The notes under the pieces were generated by a model that was not told the origin of the DNA, did not search any database, and was given only the letters and a program-made list of their open reading frames with translations. The position numbers and the translations under genes are program-made. Shown here piece by piece: positions 26,528 to 36,906 of a DNA stretch of 64,000 bases. How positions within the stretch are numbered: position 1 is the stretch's first letter; every line of letters begins with the position of its first letter. The DNA is from Natrinema hispanicum (GTDB lineage: Archaea > Halobacteriota > Halobacteria > Halobacteriales > Natrialbaceae). Location of the stretch: positions 284,207 through 348,206 of the forward strand of contig NZ_FOIC01000001.1 in NCBI RefSeq assembly GCF_900111485.1. The letters are read 5' to 3'.

Positions 26528-26809
26528 TCACTCGCGGTCGGACACCTCGACCTCGCCGTCGCTCGTGACGACGATTCGGTAGCCACAGTAGGAGAATTCG
26601 ACGCGGCCAGTCGGTCGCTCACGGCCGTTCTCGCGGGTCGCAAAGAGCGCGTCGAGCGCCTCGGGATTGATGACGTCGTAGAGGGCATCGTATTCAGGCG
26701 GCTCGAGGTTGAGCGGATCGACGCCTTCACGCTCGGCGACGGCCTCAACCACGTCGAAACTTACTGACTGCCCGACTGTCGGTTCCGAGCGATCGACTGA
26801 GAGTAGCAT
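26528..26809 (-). CDS. HalOD1 output-domain protein
   Basis: This 93-residue protein consists of a single HalOD1 domain (haloarchaeal output domain 1): SVSFDVVEAVAEREGVDPLNLEPPEYDALYDVINPEALDALF and VEFSYCGYRIVVTSDGEVEV. The domain is found alone or fused to response-regulator parts in haloarchaea and is thought to be a signalling output, with no biochemistry known. The start is the ATG at 26809, with a TTTATA box about 30 bp upstream. Confidence 0.85.
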   Translation of the reverse strand: MLLSVDRSEPTVGQSVSFDVVEAVAEREGVDPLNLEPPEYDALYDVINPEALDALFATRENGRERPTGRVEFSYCGYRIVVTSDGEVEVSDRE

Positions 26810-27242
26810 TGGCCGGACTCTTACATCGATCCAGTATAAATCCTCTGACCTCAATCTGATTGCAAAACCCAGTTCTGTCGGTTATAGCTCGAATGTGTAC
26901 AACAACGTATTAGTTGCTCTTTTATAAATAAATCATTTAAACTATTTCGCGACATCCAAAACTATTCAAGAATAGATATCTATCGGACAATCAGTGATTA
27001 TACCGGCAGGAAAACCGCAAGCCTGCGGTCTCGTTCGATTCGGGTGCGTTACATGTTCGGCATGGACTTCTTCATCGTCCGCCTCGTGTCCGCGCTGGTG
27101 AAATCCATCTCGAGTCACCGGACGTGAGACGCGGTCCACCATATCGCTCGCATCTCGAAGCAGTAGATTGCCGGCAGCCACAGCTCCCCTCCGAATATGT
27201 TCGCAATGGAGTGTTTACACGCGCGAGCCGTCTCGTTCACGT
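26810..27242. other. AT-rich intergenic region
   Basis: Positions 26855-27000 are markedly AT-rich for this chromosome, and contain the perfect palindrome ATAGATATCTAT (26972-26983). The hairpin ACCGCA-AGCC-TGCGGT follows near 27009-27024. A minus-strand frame from about 27181 to 26966 reads like a decayed mobile-element remnant, but I cannot identify it. The right end holds the promoter of the MoaD-like gene. Confidence 0.4.
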
Positions 27243-27653
27243 ATGGGAGCTAACCGAGTCACTGCCACCGAGACCGACAGTCGAAGCAATGGCACGACGA
27301 CGGTGACGGTTCGCTGTACCGGCCACGTCCGCGACGCCGTCGGCAGTCACGAACTCACGTTCACGTTCGATGGCACCCGACTCCGGGATTTCCTCGAGGC
27401 CTTTTTTGAGGAGTACGGCCTCGAAGACATGCTCATCGCGGAAACCGAGTCCGAGGCGATCCACAGTGGGTGGGCACCGGTACCCGACGACCTGCCCGGG
27501 ACGTGGCGGAAGAATCCGGAGGGTGAGCAAACGCGGCCGTACGCACGGGTCTGTGTCAATGGCCGGTTCAACGAACACCTCGGCGGGTTCGAGACGGAAC
27601 TGACCGACGGGGACCGTGTCGCGCTGATCTACCCCTTCATGTTCTGCTGTTGA
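27243..27653 (+). CDS. MoaD/ThiS-like ubiquitin-fold protein ending in Cys-Cys
   Basis: This 136-residue protein has a beta-grasp layout: TVTVRCTGHVRDAVGSHELTFTFDGTRLRDFLEAFFEEYGL, then PYARVCVNGRFNEHLGGFETELTDGDRVALIYPFMFCC. The 'VNGR...L.DGDRVALIYPF' end is that of MoaD/ThiS/SAMP proteins. The usual C-terminal Gly-Gly is replaced by Cys-Cys (residues 135-136), and an insert of about 30 residues (ESEAIHSGWAPVPDDLPGTW) lies in the middle. The ATG at 27243 is preferred over an upstream in-frame ATG. It faces a radical SAM gene across a palindromic repeat and may belong to the same function. Confidence 0.75.
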   Translation: MGANRVTATETDSRSNGTTTVTVRCTGHVRDAVGSHELTFTFDGTRLRDFLEAFFEEYGLEDMLIAETESEAIHSGWAPVPDDLPGTWRKNPEGEQTRPYARVCVNGRFNEHLGGFETELTDGDRVALIYPFMFCC

Positions 27654-27677
27654 ACGGACGTGCTGGCAGATAGGCGC

Positions 27678-27744
27678 ATACGGATTCCTGTCAGCCAGCG
27701 CCGGCGTCCTCCCTTCTCATCGGTAACGCGTTACAACAGACCGT
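27678..27744. repeat. Dispersed palindromic element, copy B
   Basis: It fills the convergent gap between the MoaD-like gene and the radical SAM gene. The left arm is ATACGGATTCCTGTCAGCCAG followed by CGCCGGCG; the right arm ends ACAACAGACCGT, one base before the radical SAM stop codon. The shared half-site is GTCAGCCAGCGCCGGCG. Confidence 0.55.
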
Positions 27745-27745
27745 C

Positions 27746-28963
27746 TCAGTCCGCGGCACCGCCGACCATCGATCCCGCCTCCGTACCGAAGACCTCGTCG
27801 TCGGTGAGGTAACACTGCGGATCGGGCTCGAAGAGGTCGCCGGTCGCCGCCAACGCGCGCAATCGCGAGGCCCCGCGACAGATCGACTGGTACTGGCAGT
27901 CCGCACACTTTCCTTTCAGGTGCTCCTCACGGTTGCGAAGTGCCTCGAGCAGCGGGTTCGACTCGTCTTCCCAAATCTCGCCGAAGGGCCGATCCCGGAC
28001 GTTGCCGAGACTATAGCCCTGCCAGAACTGGGTCAGGTGGACGTTGCCCTGATAGTCCACGTCGGCGATCCGCTCGCCGGTGGGGTCGCCACCGTTTCGC
28101 TCGAGGTAGTCGTAGACTGCCTGTGCTTTCGCCTCGCCGAACTCCTCGCGAGCGTACTCTACGAGGAAGGCCGCGTCGGCGTAGTTGCCAACCAACAGGG
28201 TCTCGATCTCCTCGCCCCGGTCGTGATACTCGAGGGTCATGTCCGCCACACGGCGAACCGCCTCGCGTTTCTCCTGTGGGGAGAGATCAGCGTCGACGAT
28301 CTCGGCCCCGCGACCGCCGTAGTCGAGGTGGTAGAAACAGAACCGATCGAGCCCTTTCTCGGCGAGTAAATCGACGACTCCCTCGAGGTCGGGCGCGTTG
28401 GCTTCGGTGATCGTATATCGCAGGCCGGTCTTGAGGCCGACCTCGAGACAGTTCTCGATGCCGCGGACGGCGGCGTCGAACGCGCCCTCTTCGCCGCGGA
28501 ACCGATCGTTTCGCTCGGGGAGGCCGTCGACCGAGATGCCGGCGTACTGGAGCCCGGCATCGCGCAGCGCCGCGGCCTTTTCGCGGGTGATCAGGGTGCC
28601 GTTCGAAGACAACACCGGTCGGAGTCCCTGATCGGCCGCATAGGAGACGAGTTCGACCAGATCGTCGCGCACGAGCGGTTCACCGCCGGAGAAGAGCACG
28701 ACCGGCGCGCCGTAGTCGGCGAGCTGGTCGAGAAACGCCTTTCCTTCGGCGGTCGTGAACTCGCCGGACGCGGGGTCGAGGTCTGCACCCGCATAGCAGT
28801 GCGAACAATAGAGGTTACACCGGCGGGTCGTGTTCCAGACGACGACCGGCCGCCGCTGTTTCTTTTCGGTGATCTGTGGTTTCTTAGAGCCCTCGGCCGC
28901 GTCGTAGCGGAGTCCGTCGCCCTCCGCGTCGAGATCACAGAGTAGTTTGCTGATCGAAATCAC
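27746..28963 (-). CDS. Radical SAM/SPASM enzyme coupled to an Htur_1727-type protein
   Basis: This 405-residue protein starts with GTG at 28963, overlapping the stop of the upstream small gene (GTGA). The radical SAM motif is TTRRCNLYCSHC (CxxxCxxC), followed by VVLFSGGEPL. The C-terminal SPASM region has GKCADCQYQSICRGASR and a later PQCYL for auxiliary Fe-S clusters. Relatives include PqqE, NirJ and the heme enzymes AhbC/AhbD, so either peptide modification or tetrapyrrole chemistry is possible. Coupling to the Htur_1727-type protein favours a maturase acting on that partner, but this is inference. Confidence 0.8.
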   Translation of the reverse strand: MISISKLLCDLDAEGDGLRYDAAEGSKKPQITEKKQRRPVVVWNTTRRCNLYCSHCYAGADLDPASGEFTTAEGKAFLDQLADYGAPVVLFSGGEPLVRDDLVELVSYAADQGLRPVLSSNGTLITREKAAALRDAGLQYAGISVDGLPERNDRFRGEEGAFDAAVRGIENCLEVGLKTGLRYTITEANAPDLEGVVDLLAEKGLDRFCFYHLDYGGRGAEIVDADLSPQEKREAVRRVADMTLEYHDRGEEIETLLVGNYADAAFLVEYAREEFGEAKAQAVYDYLERNGGDPTGERIADVDYQGNVHLTQFWQGYSLGNVRDRPFGEIWEDESNPLLEALRNREEHLKGKCADCQYQSICRGASRLRALAATGDLFEPDPQCYLTDDEVFGTEAGSMVGGAAD

Positions 28964-29271
28964 GCGTCTTGCACCTCCGGTTTTCCGTCGGCCCCTTCGC
29001 TGACGCGCGATTCCTCGTCCTCGGTGTCGGTTGCGAGTCCGCGCGTCGAGTACCGTTCGACTGCCTCGGCCGGGCAGAGCCAGACGTCGGCGGCATCCCA
29101 GCCGAACAGGCGGGACGCGTGTTCGTGGGCTTCCGTCGCGCTCGCGGCGGCGACGCTGCCGACGTGGCGCATCGGGTCGGCCGCCTCGGCGCGAACGAAG
29201 ACCTCCCACTGAGGGGTCGGGTTCCCTCGCTCGTCGCTCTCGACGAGAGACCGGCGTGCTTTCTCGACCAT
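28960..29271 (-). CDS. Htur_1727-type rSAM-partnered small protein (PaaB-like)
   Basis: This 103-residue protein has a PaaB-like fold segment: TPQWEVFVRAEAADPMRHVGSVAAASATEAHEHASRLFGWDAADVWLCPAEAVERYSTRGL. An acidic tail of about 30 residues follows. I recognise this as the haloarchaeal Htur_1727 family, listed in protein-family databases as a radical-SAM-partnered candidate RiPP precursor. The stop overlaps the GTG start of the radical SAM gene, so they are co-translated. The single Cys and the STRGL segment are candidate sites. Whether it is modified or is a carrier or chaperone is unknown. Confidence 0.75.
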   Translation of the reverse strand: MVEKARRSLVESDERGNPTPQWEVFVRAEAADPMRHVGSVAAASATEAHEHASRLFGWDAADVWLCPAEAVERYSTRGLATDTEDEESRVSEGADGKPEVQDA

Positions 29272-29419
29272 ATTGACACCTACGAGACGATACCGAAGGC
29301 CGTTCCGTGACCTCCCAGTGTGTGGGAACACATCTCTCCCCGGTCGAACATCTTCCCGTTTTCTCAGCCATCGGGAACGACGGGTCGTATTTTCGGCTGT
29401 CTGACACCCAGCCCCCGAT

Positions 29420-30553
29420 ATGCGTCCTGGCACACTCGAGACAGCCGAGCGACCGTTCGTCCTCATCTGGGAACTCACCCAGGCCTGTGGCCTCGCCTGT
29501 AATCACTGTCGAGCCGACGCCAACCCCCAACGTCATCCCGACGAACTCTCGACGGCGGAGGGGAAGGCGCTGCTCGAGGACGCGGCCGAATTCGGCGACG
29601 GCCAACTGGTCGTCCTCTCGGGCGGCGACCCGCTCGTCCGCGACGACGTCGAGGAACTGATCGCCTACGGTGACGATCTCGGACTCCGGATGACGATTAC
29701 GCCCAGTGGGACCGGTTCGCTGACCGCAGACCGCATCGAGGCGATGGTCGACGCCGGCCTCAAGCGTATGGCCGTCAGCCTCGATGGTGCCTCAGCTGAG
29801 ACTCACGACGCCTTCCGCGGGGAGGAGGGCAGCTTCGCCGAGACGGTCCAGGCCGTCGAGGACGCCCGCGCGGCCGGTCTGCCGGTCCAGATCAATACGA
29901 CGGTCTGCCAGCAAACCGTCGACGAACTCCCCGCGATTCGGGAGCTGTTGACCGAGCTCGGGGCCGTCATGTGGAGCGTCTTCTTCCTCGTCCCCGTCGG
30001 CCGCGGCCGGATCCTCGAGCCGATCACACCGGAGCGGGCCGACAGGGTGATGGCATGGCTGGCCGAGGTCAGCGAGACGGAGCCTTTCGGGGTCAAAACG
30101 ACCGAAGCCCCGCAGTATCGGCGGGTCGTGATGCAACGACAGGGAGAAACAGCCGATGACGGCGAGACGGGAGCCGCGCCCGACTCAGGCGTCAAGCGCC
30201 GGACCGGTATCGTCGCAGGCGACGGCTTCGCGTTCGTCAGTCATACGGGTGAGGTGTTCCCCTCGGGGTTCCTCCCTGAATCCGCGGGGAACGTCCGCGA
30301 CCAGCCGGTCACCGATAGCTACCGAAATTCGGCGTTGTTCCAGTCGCTGCGCGACCGTGACCGGCTCTCGGGCAAATGCGGGGCCTGTCCGTACCGCCAC
30401 GTCTGCGGCGGGAGCCGTTCGCGGGCGTTTGCCCACACCGGCGATCCACTCGCGAGCGATCCGCTCTGTCCGTTCGTCCCGGAGGGCTACGACGGCCCCC
30501 TCCCCTGGGACGACGCGGACGGCGGGGCTCGCGGCGTCTCGAGCGGTGACTGA
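29420..30553 (+). CDS. Second radical SAM/SPASM enzyme (TIGR04053-like)
   Basis: This 377-residue protein has the radical SAM motif ELTQACGLACNHC (CxxxCxxC), VVLSGGDPLVRDD, RMAVSLDGASAETHDAFRG and the SPASM end GKCGACPYRHVCGGSRSRAFAHTGDP with a later DPLCPF. It resembles the TIGR04053 branch, which is related to the heme enzymes AhbC/NirJ. It is divergent from the Htur_1727-rSAM pair with a 148-bp shared promoter gap, so co-regulation is likely. The substrate is unknown: a peptide, or a siroheme-derived tetrapyrrole. Confidence 0.8.
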   Translation: MRPGTLETAERPFVLIWELTQACGLACNHCRADANPQRHPDELSTAEGKALLEDAAEFGDGQLVVLSGGDPLVRDDVEELIAYGDDLGLRMTITPSGTGSLTADRIEAMVDAGLKRMAVSLDGASAETHDAFRGEEGSFAETVQAVEDARAAGLPVQINTTVCQQTVDELPAIRELLTELGAVMWSVFFLVPVGRGRILEPITPERADRVMAWLAEVSETEPFGVKTTEAPQYRRVVMQRQGETADDGETGAAPDSGVKRRTGIVAGDGFAFVSHTGEVFPSGFLPESAGNVRDQPVTDSYRNSALFQSLRDRDRLSGKCGACPYRHVCGGSRSRAFAHTGDPLASDPLCPFVPEGYDGPLPWDDADGGARGVSSGD

Positions 30554-30634
30554 TACGGTCTGCTGTCACGATGTTTCGGTGGTCCCGCAGTGCGGGTCGC
30601 GGGCCCACCGGAACAGACTGACAGTAGTCCGTAT
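30553..30634. repeat. Dispersed palindromic element, copy C (most symmetric)
   Basis: The two 36-bp arms match at about 29 positions when one is reverse-complemented: ATACGGTCTGCTGTCA...CGGTGGTCCCGC against ATACGGACTACTGTCA...CGGTGGGCCCGC. The centre is CCCGCAGTGCGGG. It begins within the stop codon of the second radical SAM gene and lies in the convergent gap before pccA. Confidence 0.65.
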
Positions 30635-30722
30635 GACCGGCACAGTCGACGAGACGGCGATGTGGCTCACGCCGAGCGCGACGGATCGCAAAAAACGAGT
30701 CGCAATCGCAGTCGCTCGTGCG

Positions 30723-32558
30723 TTACTCGAGGACGACCAGCGTGTCGCCCATATCGACGCTCTCGCCTTCTTCGACGGCGATCTGCGTGACCTCACCGCC
30801 CTGCGAGGCGACGATGTCGTTTTCCATCTTCATGGCCTCGAGGACGACCAGCACGTCGCCGGCGGCGACCTCGTCGCCTTCCTCGACTTCGACGTCGAGG
30901 ATCGTGCCCTGCATCTCGGCGTCGACGGTCTCGCCGTCGCCTGCGATGTCGGCCTCGTCGCTGCTGGAGCCACCTGCCGGCTCCGGACGGCTGGCCTGTG
31001 CACTGCCGGCGTCGATGTCGCCGGCCGGGATTGCGGGTGCGCCGTGTTCCTCGAGTTCGACCTCGAAGCGCTTGCCGTTGACTTCGACGGTGAACTCGCG
31101 TTCGACGGCTTCCTCGTCGTCTTCGCTGGCACCGTCGCCGGTGTCGCCGCCCCACTGCTCTTGGGCTTCCTCGATGCGCGTCTCGTCGAGTTCCTCGTCG
31201 AGATATTTCGTGGTGTGGGTACTCGCGACGAACTCCTCGTCGGTCAGCATCAACCGGTGGAACGGGATGATCGTCGGGATGCCCTCGATGTCGTACTCAC
31301 GGAGCGCGCGCAGCGAGCGCTCGAGACACTCGTCGCGGTCCTCGCCCCAGACGACCAGCTTCGCGATCATCGAGTCGTAGTCGGTGACGAGCTCGTCGCC
31401 CTGTCGGAGCGCGTCGTCCATCCGGACGCCGATCCCGCCTGGCGGGTCGTAGGTTTCGAGCGTGCCACCGGTCGCGGGCGCGAAGTCGTTGGCTGCGTTC
31501 TCGGCGTTGATCCGGAATTCCATCGCGTGGCCGTCGATCTCGACGTCCTCCTGTGCGAAGTCGAGTTCCTCGCCGGCGGCGATCTGGATCTGGCGCTTGA
31601 CGATGTCGATGCCGGTGATCTCCTCGGTGACCGTGTGCTCGACCTGAATCCGCGTGTTGACCTCGAGGAAGTAGAAGTTGGTGTCGGGACCGAGCGGGCC
31701 ATCGCGGCCTGCGTCCTCTTCGACGAGGAACTCGACGGTGCCGGCGTTGGTGTAGTCGGCGGCCGAGACACCGCGACGGGCCGCTTCGCCGATCTTCTCG
31801 CGGAGTTCATCCGAGAGTGCCGCCGAGGGGCCTTCCTCGATGACCTTCTGGTGGCGGCGCTGGAGCGAACAGTCACGTTCGCCGAGGTGGCGCACGTTGC
31901 CGTGCTGGTCGGCGACGATCTGGACTTCAATGTGACGCGGATTCTCGAGGTAGCGCTCGAGGTAGACCGAGTCGTTGTCGAAGTAGGCCTCACCCTCACG
32001 CTGGGCGCTCTCGAGTTGGTCTTCGACTTCGCTTTCCTCCCAGACGACCTTCATCCCGCGGCCACCGCCGCCACCTTCGGCCTTGATGGCGATCGGGTAG
32101 CCGTGTTCCTCACCGAACTCCTTGACCTGCTCGGGGTCGGTCACGGGGTCGGTCGTCCCGGGGACGATCGGCACGTCGGCCTCGTTCATGATCGTTCGGG
32201 CTTTCGTCTTCTCGCCCAGCGCCTCCATCGAGTCACCCGACGGGCCGATCCAGGTGATGCCGTCAGTCTCCTCGACTTTCCGGGCGAACTCGGCGTTCTC
32301 GGCGAGGAAGCCGTAGCCGGGATGAATGGCGTCGGCGTCGGCCTTGCGTGCAGCCTCGATCACGGCCTCGTGATCGAGATACGAGTCAGCCGCTCGTGCC
32401 GGACCGACGTTGTACGCCTCGTCCGCGTAGCGGACGTGCCCCGAGTCCTTGTCGGCCTCGGAGTAGATGGCGACAGTCCCGATATTCAACTCTTCACACG
32501 CCCGCATGACGCGGACGGCGATCTCCCCGCGGTTGGCCACGAGAACCTTCCTGAACAT
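30723..32558 (-). CDS. pccA: Propionyl/acetyl-CoA carboxylase alpha subunit (biotin carboxylase + BCCP)
   Basis: This 611-residue protein carboxylates biotin with ATP and bicarbonate. The biotin carboxylase part is clear: [36 protein letters not shown] (ATP-binding Gly loop), [29 protein letters not shown]. After an Asp/Ala/Pro-rich linker comes a biotinyl domain with [10 protein letters not shown] (biotin Lys577). It works with the carboxyltransferase PccB and small subunit PccX encoded 2.3 kb upstream on the same strand. In Haloferax this complex supplies propionyl/methylmalonyl-CoA for PHBV and related pathways. Confidence 0.93.
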   Translation of the reverse strand: MFRKVLVANRGEIAVRVMRACEELNIGTVAIYSEADKDSGHVRYADEAYNVGPARAADSYLDHEAVIEAARKADADAIHPGYGFLAENAEFARKVEETDGITWIGPSGDSMEALGEKTKARTIMNEADVPIVPGTTDPVTDPEQVKEFGEEHGYPIAIKAEGGGGGRGMKVVWEESEVEDQLESAQREGEAYFDNDSVYLERYLENPRHIEVQIVADQHGNVRHLGERDCSLQRRHQKVIEEGPSAALSDELREKIGEAARRGVSAADYTNAGTVEFLVEEDAGRDGPLGPDTNFYFLEVNTRIQVEHTVTEEITGIDIVKRQIQIAAGEELDFAQEDVEIDGHAMEFRINAENAANDFAPATGGTLETYDPPGGIGVRMDDALRQGDELVTDYDSMIAKLVVWGEDRDECLERSLRALREYDIEGIPTIIPFHRLMLTDEEFVASTHTTKYLDEELDETRIEEAQEQWGGDTGDGASEDDEEAVEREFTVEVNGKRFEVELEEHGAPAIPAGDIDAGSAQASRPEPAGGSSSDEADIAGDGETVDAEMQGTILDVEVEEGDEVAAGDVLVVLEAMKMENDIVASQGGEVTQIAVEEGESVDMGDTLVVLE

Positions 32559-32718
32559 TCCTGTCGAAACCGTCGTGAGGGGCCTACGTTACTTTTTCGC
32601 AACTGATTCGTCGCGACAGGGTGCATTTGTTACTTACCGAACCATTATCGCGGGCTGGACGTGGTGTGTTCCATGGTAGTTATGGACAAGCGTTATCCGA
32701 ACTGAGCCCCTGAGTTGG

Positions 32719-33864
32719 ATGATGGACGAGCTGGTAGCCAGTCCACTCCAGACACAATCGGTGCTCGAGGATCCGATCCTGCTCGTCGGGTCGATCGGGC
32801 TCTTACTCGTCGTGATCACGGTCTGGCAGATGGTCGAGATCGTGGATGCGTACGACAGAGCCGCGCTGACCGTCTTCGGCGAGTACCGCGAGCTCCTGGA
32901 ACCGGGCCTGAACATCGTCCCGCCGTTCGTCTCGCGGCTTTACACGTTCGACATGCGGACCCAGACGATCGACGTGCCGAGCCAGGAGGCGATCACGCGG
33001 GACAACTCCCCCGTGACGGCCGATGCTGTCGTCTACATCCGAGTGATGAACGCCAAGCGCGCGTTTCTCGAGGTCGACGACTACCAACGAGCAGTCTCGA
33101 ACCTCGCCCAGACGACGCTGCGCGCGGTGATCGGCGACATGGAACTCGACGATACGCTCAGCCGGCGTGAGCTCATCAACGAGCGGATCCGCACCGAACT
33201 CGACGAACCGACCGACGAATGGGGAATCCGTGTGGAATCAGTCGAGGTCCGCGAGGTCACCCCCTCTCAGGGCGTCAAAGGCGCGATGGAAGAACAGACC
33301 TCCGCCGAGCGCCGCCGCCGGGCGATGATCCTCGAGGCCCAAGGGGAACGCCGCAGCGCCATCGAAAAGGCCGAAGGCCAGAAACAGTCGAACATCATCC
33401 GCGCCCAGGGTGAAAAGCAAAGTCAGATCCTCGAGGCACAGGGAGATGCGATCTCGACTGTCTTGCGCGCGCGCTCGGCCGAATCGATGGGCGAACGCGC
33501 CGTCATTGACAAGGGCATGGAGACGCTCGCCGACATCGGCCAGGGCGAGTCGACGACGTTCGTCCTGCCCCAGGAACTGTCCTCGCTGGTCGGCCGCTAC
33601 GGCAAGCACCTCTCGGGCAGCGACGTGGAAGCGGATGGGGAAGAACTCGAGAGCCTCGAGTTCGATGAGGAGACCCGCGAACTGATCGGGCTTGACGACA
33701 TCGCCGACATCATTGGCGAAATCGACGAGCAGGCGGAGATGGATGTCGAGGCGATGGAAGAGCAGGCACGGGCAATCAAAGAGGGCGGCGATGTGGGAAC
33801 GGAAATCGACATTTCCGACCCGTCGACGACTGCCGACTCGGAGTCGACCCCGGAATCGGAGTAG
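32719..33864 (+). CDS. SPFH/stomatin-like membrane protein
   Basis: This 381-residue protein has one N-terminal membrane helix (ILLVGSIGLLLVVITVWQMVEIV, about 20-42) and then an SPFH domain (DRAALTVFGEYRELLEPGLNIVPPFVSRLYTFDMRTQTIDVPSQEAITRDNSPVTADAVVYIRV). A long Glu/Ala/Gln-rich coiled coil with AEGQKQSNIIRAQGEKQSQILEAQG follows, then an acidic tail. Stomatin-type proteins form oligomeric membrane microdomains and often pair with NfeD proteases. No NfeD is adjacent here. Two ATGs in a row make the start 32719 or 32722. Confidence 0.88.
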   Translation: MMDELVASPLQTQSVLEDPILLVGSIGLLLVVITVWQMVEIVDAYDRAALTVFGEYRELLEPGLNIVPPFVSRLYTFDMRTQTIDVPSQEAITRDNSPVTADAVVYIRVMNAKRAFLEVDDYQRAVSNLAQTTLRAVIGDMELDDTLSRRELINERIRTELDEPTDEWGIRVESVEVREVTPSQGVKGAMEEQTSAERRRRAMILEAQGERRSAIEKAEGQKQSNIIRAQGEKQSQILEAQGDAISTVLRARSAESMGERAVIDKGMETLADIGQGESTTFVLPQELSSLVGRYGKHLSGSDVEADGEELESLEFDEETRELIGLDDIADIIGEIDEQAEMDVEAMEEQARAIKEGGDVGTEIDISDPSTTADSESTPESE

Positions 33865-34050
33865 ACGGCTGTTTTTCTCTCGAGTGGTGTGTCTCCATTT
33901 CTATTGAAATGCGGTATGAGAGTACGATCAGAGCGTATTGGCGATTGTACGGACGGAGGAACAAACGCGAGACGATGCCAGGGACGGAGTATCTAATCGA
34001 TGTAGACAATAGGTAAAATTAAACAGTTCTCAGATCGAATCCACCATCAT

Positions 34051-34650
34051 ATGGAACCACTGCTCAACGACCCAGTATATGTTCTCGTCTTCTACGTGGC
34101 GGTGGCTGTGGCGATGGGACCGGACATTCTACGGGAGGTCCGTCGTCGCCGTGACGATACCGGGGCCGCCGTGACACGAGATGAGGGATCGAAACGGGTT
34201 ATCGGCGTTGCCAGTGGCGGCGGTATCCTTGCAGGCGTTGCCGCCGTCTATCTGGTTCCCTCACTGGCAATCCTGTGGCAGCCTCGTCTCGTGTTCGCTG
34301 CAGGAATCGTCGTCCTGCTCGTTGGCGGTGTCATCCGACAGTATGCAGTATGGACGTTGAATGACTACTTCACGTCCACGATCACAATACACGAAGACCA
34401 ACAGGTCGTCGAGACAGGCCCTTATCGGTGGGTCCGACATCCATCCTACACTGGGGGCCTCCTCGAACACACTGGCATTGGCCTCGTCCTTGGCAACTGG
34501 GTAAGTCTCGTCACGATTGTCGGCGCGCTCGTCATAGCGTACGTCTACCGTATTCGCATCGAGGAACGCGCGCTTTCCGAAGAACTCGGCGAGCCATATC
34601 GGCAGTTTCTGAACCGCACGCCCTACCGGCTGATTCCCTACGTGTGGTGA
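34051..34650 (+). CDS. Isoprenylcysteine carboxylmethyltransferase-like membrane protein
   Basis: This 199-residue integral membrane protein has about five helices. The C-terminal catalytic signature of ICMT/PEMT-type methyltransferases is clear: GPYRWVRHPSYTGGLLEHTGIGLVLGNWVSL followed by RIRIEERALSEELGEPYRQFLNRTPYRLIPYVW (SAM-binding RHP and EE motifs). The methyl acceptor in archaea is unknown and may be a lipid or prenylated molecule rather than a protein. It stands alone on the plus strand, between the two halves of the carboxylase genes. Confidence 0.85.
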   Translation: MEPLLNDPVYVLVFYVAVAVAMGPDILREVRRRRDDTGAAVTRDEGSKRVIGVASGGGILAGVAAVYLVPSLAILWQPRLVFAAGIVVLLVGGVIRQYAVWTLNDYFTSTITIHEDQQVVETGPYRWVRHPSYTGGLLEHTGIGLVLGNWVSLVTIVGALVIAYVYRIRIEERALSEELGEPYRQFLNRTPYRLIPYVW

Positions 34651-34846
34651 GAAGACTGTTTTTCTGGCGGCAGAACTCGAGCAGCCGTTGTCCCTCCTCT
34701 GGGGTCGAGGCAGATGCAAGAGCACTCGCGCTCACTACCGAACTGATCTACTCCACGCTCTGGGTGACTCACAGATGTGTAACTGAAACACGCCGTCGAA
34801 ACAGGTCCCGAGCTGCGTCCGTCTCGAAAAAAGGCTACCAGTGCGT

Positions 34847-36755
<1,909 letters not shown>

Positions 36756-36906
36756 GCTGGGAACACCCCTGCGCGATTCATACCGCGTTGTGTGAGGACC
36801 AACTGCAAAAGGATTCCGTAACTCCTTCACGATTATTGACCGAGAGTCGATACATATCCGACCGGCCACGGAAAGCTATATGGGCGTATCATAGATAACT
36901 GCGGGT

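Noticed and set aside
26966..27181. Minus-strand 71-codon frame that might be a transposon remnant
   Set aside because: I could not match it to any transposase motif, and its composition is mixed. Left as intergenic.
30156..32606. Very long open frame on the plus strand opposite pccA (over 800 codons)
   Set aside because: It is the antisense shadow of pccA, whose minus-strand frame has full domain matches. High GC makes such shadows common.
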